From NCBI RefSeq assembly GCF_032464895.1, contig NZ_JAWDIC010000001.1, forward strand, positions 1,922,001 through 1,986,000: a DNA stretch of 64,000 nucleotides. The letters run 5' to 3'. Source of the DNA: Phycicoccus sp. M110.8. GTDB taxonomy: Bacteria > Actinomycetota > Actinomycetes > Actinomycetales > Dermatophilaceae. This document shows, one piece after another, positions 57,728 to 64,000 of the stretch. The translations under genes and the position numbers were made by a program. The notes beneath the pieces are model-generated. The model was not told the origin of the DNA and did no database searches. It saw nothing but the letters and a program-made list of their open reading frames with translations. Positions within the stretch are counted from its first letter, which is position 1; every line of letters begins with the position of its first letter.

Positions 57728-58112
57728 GTGATCGGCCGTCCCTTTCGTCCCGCAGATCCCTCGCCGCGGTTCGTGCGGTGGTGCGTCCACGCGACATCGG
57801 GTGATGTCCACATGGTGAACGCTGCTGATCCGGCCAAGGTACGCCCACGGCGGAGGGGGTCGGTACCACAGATGCACGGCAGCGCTCGTGAAAAGCCTCA
57901 CAACCGCCGGGGAGTTTGGGGAGGGCTGCCCGGTTCTTGCAGACCTTGCAAGAACCGAGCCGAATTCGCCTGCGGTGCGTGCAGATTCGTCTGCCGACCC
58001 CCGCGCCGTGCCGAGGGCGGCTGGACCCCGATTTCGTGCGGGGCGAGGGACCCGGTAGTCTTTCCCGTCGTTGCTCCGCGTACGGACACCAGGATCCGCC
58101 GGGGCGACATCT
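57728..58112. promoter_or_regulatory. Divergent region of pckG and tRNA-Arg with a perfect inverted repeat
   Basis: CGGTTCTTGCA (57931-57941) and TGCAAGAACCG (57947-57957) form an 11-bp inverted repeat around GACCT, a good candidate operator. TAGTCT at 58056-58061 with TTCGTG 17 bases upstream is a candidate tRNA-Arg promoter. Nothing coding is seen. Confidence 0.45.
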
Positions 58113-58185
58113 GCGCCCGTAGCTCAACGGATAGAGCATCTGACTACGGATCAGAAGGTTAGGGGTTCGAATCCCTTCGGGCGCG
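58113..58185 (+). tRNA. tRNA-Arg (anticodon ACG)
   Basis: 73 nt with acceptor GCGCCCG/CGGGCGC, anticodon arm TCTGA/TCAGA around CTACGGA giving ACG (decoded as ICG after editing), and T-arm AGGGGTTCGAATCCCTT. CCA not encoded. Confidence 0.95.
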
Positions 58186-58208
58186 CACTGTGTTGAGACA
58201 GTAGGACG

Positions 58209-58239
58209 GGCCCCGACAGGCGGAGACGCGGTCGGGGCC
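58209..58239 (+). terminator. Terminator of tRNA-Arg
   Basis: GGCCCCGAC/GTCGGGGCC stem with a 13-base loop, followed by TTGTGCTGT. Same stem core as the tRNA-Gly and tRNA-Ser(GCT) terminators. Confidence 0.8.
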
Positions 58240-58299
58240 TTGTGCTGTCCGCCTCCAGGCCGGTCCTGGTGGGTGTGCCCCCCAGCGGTGGGTTCGCCG

Positions 58300-59781
58300 T
58301 CAGCGGCCCAGCTCGACAGCGACCCGTCCGGAGTCGACGGCGGCGACCAGGGCTGCGTGGTCGCGCTCGTTCTGGTCGGCGTAGGCGACGGCGAAGGCCG
58401 CGATGGCGCGGTCGAAGGAGTCGCCCGCGCCGAGGTAGGCCGCGATGGCGATGCGGTCGCCGGAGCGTGCGTGGGCCCGCGCCAGGGCGGCACCGCACGC
58501 ACGCGCGTAGGCCGTCATCAGGCTCGGGGTCATCGCGTCGACGTCGGCCGAGCCCTTCCAGTCGCGCAGCTGCCGTACGTAGAAGTCGTGGTCCTTTCCG
58601 TCGAGCCCGGTGACCCGCTGCCAGCCGAGGAAGATGTCGCTCACCGCCTGCATGAGCCGCTGGCCCGCCACGACGCGCTGGCCGTGGTTGGGGTACCTGC
58701 TCCTGCCGACGAACCGCTCGAGCACCGACTCCTGCGCCTCCTTGGCCTGGAGGAACAGCGGGTCCCGGCCGTCTCGTCCGAGCAGGAGCAGGATCCACGC
58801 GCGGGTGCCGACGCTGCCGACACCGACCACCTTCCGGGCCGCGTGGACGTAGTCGAAGCTGTCGAGGAGCTCGCGGCGGTCGGTCTCCAGGGTGCGGCGG
58901 TAGGAGCGGATCAGCGCTCGCAGCTCCTCGTCGAGGTCGTGGCGCTCGGCATCCGCGGGGGCGAGCTCCTCGATGGGGACGACCAGCGGCGGGTCGGAGA
59001 CGATGCGGCGCTGGCCGTCGACCTCGTGGGTGAGCTTGCTGAACGCCTGGAGGCTGTCGCGCGTCCGGGCCTTGGCCACGTTGGCCGCGGCCCTGGCGCG
59101 CTGCTTCCTGGTGGTGACGGTGGAGAGCTCCTCGAAGAGCCGGGTGATCTCGATGTGGGCGTACCAGACGTCGAGGTTGCGGGCGGCGGCCATCTGCCGC
59201 ATCCGGGTGCGGTACTCGGCCACGCCGGCGGCGACGACGGCCTTGCGGTCCTGGGGGGTGAAGCCGCGGTCCCGTCCGGCGACCTCGAAGCTCGCGCCGA
59301 GTCTCTTGACGTCCCACTCCGAGGGTCCGGGCAGGGTCTCGTCGAAGTCGTTGATGTCGAACATCACCTGGCGCTCGGGTGAGGCGAACACGCCGAAGTT
59401 CGACAGGTGGGCGTCACCGCAGATCTGCGCCCGCAGACCGGACCGCGGGGTGCGGTCCAGGTCGGATGCCATGAGCAGCGCCGCGCCACGGTAGAAGGTG
59501 AACGGGGAGACCAGCATCCGGCCGTATCGCAACGGCACCAGCTCGGGGATCCGGGTCGCGTCCTGGGCCTCGAGCAGGGCGACGGGGTCCGGCCGCCCGG
59601 CCGCCGGCTCCCACCGGCCGTGGCTGCTGCGGGGCGCATCCCTGCGTGCGGCCCGGCCTCGCGCCTCCCGCTCCTCCGGCGTGAGCCGCGTCGGCGTCCT
59701 CGCGGCGCCCGCGCGGCGGCGGCCGGCAGCACGCCCCGGAACGCCGGGCGCCACGGTCACCGGCTGGTCTCCACTGCTCAT
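58300..59781 (-). CDS. DUF2252 family protein
   Basis: 493 residues. It matches the DUF2252 pattern: RYGRMLVSPFTFYRGAA, then CGDAHLSNFG and FDINDFDETLPGPSEWDVKRL, a kinase-like (aminoglycoside-phosphotransferase-fold) set of motifs, and later RKVVGVGSVGTRAW. The family is widespread in actinobacteria and has no established reaction. ATG at 59781 chosen so that the protein starts with a basic, Gly/Arg/Ala-rich region before the domain. The N-terminal 60 residues are probably disordered. Confidence 0.85.
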   Translation of the reverse strand: MSSGDQPVTVAPGVPGRAAGRRRAGAARTPTRLTPEEREARGRAARRDAPRSSHGRWEPAAGRPDPVALLEAQDATRIPELVPLRYGRMLVSPFTFYRGAALLMASDLDRTPRSGLRAQICGDAHLSNFGVFASPERQVMFDINDFDETLPGPSEWDVKRLGASFEVAGRDRGFTPQDRKAVVAAGVAEYRTRMRQMAAARNLDVWYAHIEITRLFEELSTVTTRKQRARAAANVAKARTRDSLQAFSKLTHEVDGQRRIVSDPPLVVPIEELAPADAERHDLDEELRALIRSYRRTLETDRRELLDSFDYVHAARKVVGVGSVGTRAWILLLLGRDGRDPLFLQAKEAQESVLERFVGRSRYPNHGQRVVAGQRLMQAVSDIFLGWQRVTGLDGKDHDFYVRQLRDWKGSADVDAMTPSLMTAYARACGAALARAHARSGDRIAIAAYLGAGDSFDRAIAAFAVAYADQNERDHAALVAAVDSGRVAVELGR

Positions 59782-59848
59782 CGGCACCCCCGGGCGGTCG
59801 CTCGTCGCCGGCGAGTGGCCGCGACGAGAGCAACATCCCACCGACCCG

Positions 59849-59970
59849 CAGCCGAAGCCACCCCCCGCTGCGGACGAGAGCCGCGGGCAGCCAAAGCCAC
59901 CCCCCGCTGCGGACGAGAGTCCCGAGCAGCCGAACCCGTCCCGCTGCGGACGCGAGCCGCGGGCAGCCGA
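59849..59970. repeat. Imperfect 39-bp tandem repeats
   Basis: Units start at 59849, 59888, 59927 and 59964 (39, 39 and 37 bp, then a partial copy), each beginning CAGCC(G/A)A and containing CGCTGCGGACGAGAG or a close variant. They lie in the 322-bp gap between the DUF2252 and SHOCT genes. The rest of the gap holds two hairpins (60034-60060 and 60066-60090) that can terminate the SHOCT gene. Confidence 0.7.
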
Positions 59971-60103
59971 TGGCTCGTACGCCGATGGTCCCGACGTCGA
60001 CCCCGGCGCGTCCGCCGGGGGGCGGACGACGCAGCCCCGGTCGCCAGTGGCGGCCGGGGCCTTGTCGTCGCCGGTCAGGGGCCGGCGACGCCTTGGGGCG
60101 CGG

Positions 60104-60388
60104 TCAGCCGGCCGGCGGGTGGGTGAGCAGCTCGCGGGTGCGCCGGTACCCGTCCTCGTCCACCTCGCCGCGGGCGAACCGCAGGTCGAGCTCGCGCAGG
60201 GCCTCGTCGGACGGGCTGGGTCCCTGACCCTGCACCGGCGGGGTGCCGGTCGTCAGGTGCGTCTCCCGCGGCGGGCGTGCGGCCACCACGATGGCCACCA
60301 CGGCGGCCACGAGCACCAGCAGGAGCAGCAGCAGGCCGCCGCCCATCATCCACCAGCCCCAACCCCAGCCGCGGTCGTCGTACATCAT
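60104..60388 (-). CDS. SHOCT-domain small membrane protein
   Basis: 94 residues. A Trp/Gly/Met-rich start (WGWGWWMMGGG), one long hydrophobic helix (about 16-37), then a polar linker and a C-terminal SHOCT motif, ALRELDLRFARGEVDEDGYRRTRELL. SHOCT proteins are common small membrane proteins with no clear biochemical role. ATG at 60388 or 60385. Confidence 0.85.
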   Translation of the reverse strand: MMYDDRGWGWGWWMMGGGLLLLLLVLVAAVVAIVVAARPPRETHLTTGTPPVQGQGPSPSDEALRELDLRFARGEVDEDGYRRTRELLTHPPAG

Positions 60389-60485
60389 CGGGCTCTCAGC
60401 TCCTTCGCACCCGGACGCGTCGGTGTCGTCCTGGGTCCACCGTGCGGGGTGGTGGCGCCCCGGGACAGGGCCGAAGGGCCCGGGG

Positions 60486-61349
60486 TCAGAAGACCGGCTT
60501 GCCGCCGGTGACGCCGAGGACGGTCCCGGACACGTAGCTCGCCTCGTCCGAGGCCAGGAAGACGTAGGCCGCGGCCACCTCCACCGGGTGCCCGGCGCGG
60601 CCCAGCGGCACGTCCGACCCGAAGCCCTCGACCTTGTCCGCGGACATCGTCGCGGGGATGAGGGGCGTCCAGATCGGCCCGGGAGCGACCGCGTTGACGC
60701 GGGTGCCCTGGGTGCCGAGCTCCTGGGCCAGGTTGACGACCATGTTCGTCAGGGCTGCCTTGGTGGCGGCGTAGTCCACGAGGTGGGAGCTGGGCTGGTA
60801 GGCCTGCACGGAGGTCGTCACCACGATGCTGCCGCCGTCGGCCAGCTGCGGCGCCAGCTCGTGCACCAGCCAGAAGGTCGAGAACACGTTGGTCTCGAAC
60901 GTCCGCCGCACCTGGTCGGGCGGGAACTCGCGCAGCTCGTCGTGGGACATCTGGAACGCGGCGTTGCAGACCAGCACGTCGAGGCCGCCCAGGGCCGACA
61001 CCGCGTGGTCGGCGAGCTCGACGTTGGCCTGGTGCTCCCGCAGGTCGGTGGCAAAGGACACGCCCTTCCGGCCCTCCGCCCGGATCGCCGCGACGGTGTC
61101 GTCGGCGTCGGCCTGCTCCTGGGGAAGGTGGGCGATGGCGACGTCCGCGCCCTCCTTCGCGAAGGCGATCGCGGTGGCCCGGCCGATGCCGGAGTCGCCG
61201 CCGGTGACCAGGGCGCGCCGCCCGGTGAGCCGGCCCCGTCCCTGCCAGGAGGTCTCGCCGTGGTCGGGTCGCGGGTCCAGGTCCGCGAGGCTGCCGGGCC
61301 ACTCCTGCTCCTGGGCGGGGATCGACGAGAGGTCTGCGCGTTCGCTCAT
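60486..61349 (-). CDS. Short-chain dehydrogenase/reductase (YghA/GsiB-like SDR)
   Basis: 287 residues. The Rossmann motif TGGDSGIGRA is near residue 50; the NNAG-equivalent reads CNAAF; the catalytic Ser (TTSVQAYQ) and YAATK (Tyr-Lys) are present, and the C-terminus ends VSGTVLGVTGGKPVF. An extra N-terminal 40 residues (LADLDPRPDHGETSWQGRGRL) place it with the NADP(H)-dependent stress-type SDRs related to YghA. Substrate unknown. Confidence 0.88.
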   Translation of the reverse strand: MSERADLSSIPAQEQEWPGSLADLDPRPDHGETSWQGRGRLTGRRALVTGGDSGIGRATAIAFAKEGADVAIAHLPQEQADADDTVAAIRAEGRKGVSFATDLREHQANVELADHAVSALGGLDVLVCNAAFQMSHDELREFPPDQVRRTFETNVFSTFWLVHELAPQLADGGSIVVTTSVQAYQPSSHLVDYAATKAALTNMVVNLAQELGTQGTRVNAVAPGPIWTPLIPATMSADKVEGFGSDVPLGRAGHPVEVAAAYVFLASDEASYVSGTVLGVTGGKPVF

Positions 61350-61514
61350 GCCCGCCTCTACCCGCGCCGGGCGGAGGTATGCCTGGCACGGTCGGTCACC
61401 GCATCCTCGGCCGAACGGCCGGAAACGGAGGCGTTCGCGCCGTTCCCGGCGGGAGGGGTGCGGCCGCGGCATACGGTCGCGACCGACCCCACCACCACGA
61501 AGGACGACCCGACG

Positions 61515-63650
61515 ATGACGCCTGCCCCGCGACGGGCACAGTGCCGGCCCGCCGCCCTCGCCGGCGTCCTCGCCGGTGTGCTCGCCCTCGCCGCGTGCAC
61601 CACGGACCCCGCACCCGCGACGGCGCCGACCACCCCGGTCGCTGCCCCGGCCAGCTGGAAGCCCGCGCTCGCCGACCCGCGGTCCTGGGCTCCGCACCCG
61701 ACCACCGCCGGCGGGTTGTCCACGGTGGCGGCCGCCCAGGGGGACCGGCTGCTGCTGCACACCGGGCACGGCGACGTCGACTTCTGGTCGGGCGTCAACC
61801 TCGGGAGCACCACCCCCGGCCACAGCCCGGGCGAGCTCGCGATCAGCCGCGAGGAGTACCGGCGCTGGTTCGCCCAGATGGGCCAGATGGGCGTGCACAC
61901 GCTGCGCGTCTACACGATCCACCCGCCGGCGATGTACGAGGAGCTCAAGGCGTACGACGAGGCGCACCGGGACGCGCCCATCTACCTGGTGCAGGGGGTC
62001 TACCTGCCGGACGAGTCCTACCTGCGCAGCCACGACCTGTTCGCGGCCGGGCCGACCGCCGCGATGGATGCCGAGCTGCGGGACGCGTCCGCAGCCGTGC
62101 ACGGCGACCTCACGCGCGCCCCGCGGACCGGGCGCGCCGGCGGCACGTGGACGGCCGACGTGTCGCCGTGGGTGGCGGCCTGGATCGTCGGCGTGGAGTG
62201 GGACGGGTACGCCACCCGTGCCTCCGACGCCCGCAACGCTGCGAAGCCGCTGCACCGCGGCCGGTACTTCGCCAACACGACGGACGCGACCCCGACCGAG
62301 CGCTGGCTGGCGGCCCGGATGGACGAGCTCGCGACACGCGAGGCGGCGCGAGGGGTCTCGGCACCCATCGCGTTCGTCAACTGGCCCACCACCGACCCGC
62401 TGCGCCACCCGGCGGAGCCGCTCAGGAGCGAGGACGCCGTCGGCGTCGACGCCGACCACGTGCTGCCGACGAAGGCCTGGCCGGGCGGGACGTTCGCCAG
62501 CTTCCACGCCTACCCGTACTACCCGGACTTCCTGCGGCACCAGCCCGCCTACGCGAAGGCCGACGACCCGTACCTCGCCTACCTGCTCGACCTGAAGCGG
62601 CACTTCGCACCGCACATGCCGCTGCTCGTCACCGAGTTCGGCGTGCCGTCCTCGCTGGGCTCGGCCCACGACGGCACCAACGGCCGCGACCAGGGCGACC
62701 ACAGCGAGCAGGAGGCGCTCGCGATGGACGCCTCGATGCTGCGGTCCTTCAAGGACGCCGGGCTCGCGGGCGGCCTGCTCTTCTCCTGGGTCGACGAGTG
62801 GTTCAAGTTCACCTGGAACACCATCGGGCGGCAGGCCGTCGTCGACGGCGAGCGCCGGGCGGTGTGGCACGACCCGCTGACCAACGAGCAGCACTTCGGG
62901 CTGGTCGCGCAGGACCCGTCACGGGTGGGCCGGAGCGTCCCGTGGGAGTCACGCTCCGGCGTGCAGCGGGTCACGGTCGACCACGACGCGTCCTGGGCCT
63001 ACCTCACGATCGACCTGGACAAGGCGCCGACGGCGCCCGTGCGGCTGGGCTTCGACGTCGTCCCCGGCGGACTGGCCCTGCCCGGGGGCTCGACCAGGGC
63101 CGGGGGCGCCTACGACTACGCGGTCACCGTCGACCCGGCGGCGCGGACCGCCACGATGGTCGTCGACGGGGCGATCGACCCGGTGCTGCTCGACGGCCTG
63201 CCCGCGGCCTCCGTGCCCAGGCCCGCGGCCGACGGCTGGTCGCTGGAGCGGCTGACCGTGAACCGGCCGTTCGTCCTCCCGCTGACCGGGCAGCACAGCC
63301 CCGCCGAGTTCCTCGAGGTGGGCCGGCTGAGGCGCGGCTCCTGGGACCCTGCCGCCGCAGACTTCGACGACCGCTCCACCTGGCAGCTGCAAGGCGCCCG
63401 GGTCACCCTGCGGCTGCCGTGGTCGATGCTCGGCCTCGGTGACCCGTCCTCGAGGACGGCTGTGGTCCCGCGCGACCGGCGGCCGGTCGCCGTCCCGGTG
63501 CAGGACATCGGCGTCGTCGTCGACGCGGGCCCCGGGGGCCGGGCCGACCTGCGCCTGCGCTGGGACACCTGGAACCGGGCGACGCACACCGAGCGGGTCA
63601 AGGCCGGCGCACAGGTCTTCGTGGACGCGCTGGCCGACGTCTCGCGCTGA
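61515..63650 (+). CDS. Large lipoprotein with a glycoside-hydrolase-like TIM-barrel domain
   Basis: 711 residues. A signal peptide ends in the lipobox ALAAC (Cys28). The main domain (about 75-460) has barrel-like blocks: FWSGVNLGSTTPGH, MGVHTLRVYTI, WIVGVEWDGY, SFHAYPYYPDF and LLVTEFGVPSSLG, the last resembling the catalytic-glutamate strand (TEFG) of clan GH-A glycosidases, plus LFSWVDEWFKFTW. A beta-sandwich-like C-terminal part follows. A surface polysaccharide-active enzyme is a reasonable guess; the family is not recognised with certainty. Confidence 0.72.
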   Translation: MTPAPRRAQCRPAALAGVLAGVLALAACTTDPAPATAPTTPVAAPASWKPALADPRSWAPHPTTAGGLSTVAAAQGDRLLLHTGHGDVDFWSGVNLGSTTPGHSPGELAISREEYRRWFAQMGQMGVHTLRVYTIHPPAMYEELKAYDEAHRDAPIYLVQGVYLPDESYLRSHDLFAAGPTAAMDAELRDASAAVHGDLTRAPRTGRAGGTWTADVSPWVAAWIVGVEWDGYATRASDARNAAKPLHRGRYFANTTDATPTERWLAARMDELATREAARGVSAPIAFVNWPTTDPLRHPAEPLRSEDAVGVDADHVLPTKAWPGGTFASFHAYPYYPDFLRHQPAYAKADDPYLAYLLDLKRHFAPHMPLLVTEFGVPSSLGSAHDGTNGRDQGDHSEQEALAMDASMLRSFKDAGLAGGLLFSWVDEWFKFTWNTIGRQAVVDGERRAVWHDPLTNEQHFGLVAQDPSRVGRSVPWESRSGVQRVTVDHDASWAYLTIDLDKAPTAPVRLGFDVVPGGLALPGGSTRAGGAYDYAVTVDPAARTATMVVDGAIDPVLLDGLPAASVPRPAADGWSLERLTVNRPFVLPLTGQHSPAEFLEVGRLRRGSWDPAAADFDDRSTWQLQGARVTLRLPWSMLGLGDPSSRTAVVPRDRRPVAVPVQDIGVVVDAGPGGRADLRLRWDTWNRATHTERVKAGAQVFVDALADVSR

Positions 63651-63719
63651 GGCAGCCGGCGCCGACCGGGTGAGGCCGCCGCGGCGAGGCTCGCCGGGGG
63701 AGAGGTGCCGAGGGGCCGG

Positions 63720-63908
63720 TCAGCGCCGCAGCCGGGCACCGCGCAGGGCGAGGACCAGCCCGACGATCGCGACCACCGGCCCGACGACGGCCCACAGGGT
63801 CACGCCGGTCATGGGGCTGCCGCCGACCACGCCGAGACCCTGGAGGGTCCACAGGACCCCGACAGCGAAGACCGCGCCGCCGAGCGCGAGGGCGAGGGGT
63901 CGGGACAT
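63720..63908 (-). CDS. Small two-helix membrane protein
   Basis: 62 residues: two hydrophobic helices (about 5-28 and 36-56) joined by GSPMTGV, with a basic tail RGARLRR. I recall similar short membrane proteins with the WTLQGLG and SPMTG pattern across actinobacteria, function unknown. ATG at 63908. Confidence 0.7.
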   Translation of the reverse strand: MSRPLALALGGAVFAVGVLWTLQGLGVVGGSPMTGVTLWAVVGPVVAIVGLVLALRGARLRR

Positions 63909-64000
63909 GCGGCCAGCGTATGCCGTCGTGGACGCGTGACCACGAGAACGCGGCGGTGCCGCGGGACTTCACGGACATCACCGGCATACGGGCCTGTGGC
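63909..64000. other. Window end, nothing recognised
   Basis: 92 bases containing two copies of the over-represented GGCATAC/GTATGCC word (63918, 63983) but no gene or hairpin. Confidence 0.3.

Noticed and set aside
59849-59970. 39-bp repeats as a CRISPR array or a repeat protein
   Set aside because: No spacers separate the units, and the open frame through them lacks a start and runs antisense through the SHOCT gene.

Overview
The window is high-G+C actinobacterial chromosomal DNA, roughly 70% G+C or more by eye. GTG starts are frequent and many genes are joined by ATGA or GTGA overlaps. Mycothiol-type and mycobacterium-like families (EtfD, FolP2, PhoP-type regulator, GTP-dependent PEPCK) point to an aerobic actinomycete, possibly of the Intrasporangiaceae group; that placement is an inference from gene content and style. 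I see no phage, insertion sequence, CRISPR array or plasmid functions. Mobile-element history shows only as repeated tRNA-Ser 3' ends next to two tRNA genes.

Layout. 1-4.3 kb: end of a sugar ABC permease, an NfeD-like/flotillin membrane pair with a lipoprotein, and a secreted collagen-like protein. 4.6-12.6 kb: VOC protein, DUF1062 protein, tRNA-Gly(CCC), dcd, an alpha/beta hydrolase, a histidine/phenylalanine-lyase homologue lacking the MIO tripeptide, and a divergent quaternary-amine (OpuC-type) ABC transporter. 12.8-21.6 kb: a LuxR-type ATPase regulator, a lysophospholipid acyltransferase, the EtfD iron-sulfur membrane protein, a sigma factor with a membrane partner, and the cysK-cysE cysteine synthesis pair. 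21.6-27 kb: a four-gene operon of S8 protease, sigma factor, beta-sandwich protein and TPR-CHAT protease. 27-38.8 kb: YtxH-like and DMT proteins, tRNA-Ser(TGA), a MocR regulator divergent from mmsA / aminotransferase / FAD oxidase, a phosphotransferase-acyl-CoA dehydrogenase pair and a FolP2-type dihydropteroate synthase. 38.8-46.4 kb: a giant HYR-repeat exoprotein, a cold-shock protein, a penicillin-binding protein, an LCP cell-wall ligase and tRNA-Ser(GCT). 46.7-55.8 kb: glycosyltransferase/GtrA fusion, GT39 membrane glycosyltransferase, a mycothiol-dependent-type isomerase, a PhoPR-like two-component system with phased direct repeats, and a Gln/Gly-rich membrane protein. 55.9-64 kb: PEPCK, tRNA-Arg(ACG), DUF2252 protein, SHOCT protein, SDR, a large glycosidase-like lipoprotein and a small membrane protein.

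The two loci most likely to repay attention are the MIO-less lyase facing a betaine-type transporter (an ergothionase-like uptake-and-cleavage module is a plausible reading) and the S8/sigma/CHAT operon, whose protease carries seven tandem GYGDGV hexapeptides. At the whole-window scale the 7-mer GGCATAC/GTATGCC occurs 42 times, 21 in each orientation, in both coding and non-coding DNA. This is far above composition and costs rare codons (TAT, GCA), so it looks like a selected or mechanistically maintained DNA word.
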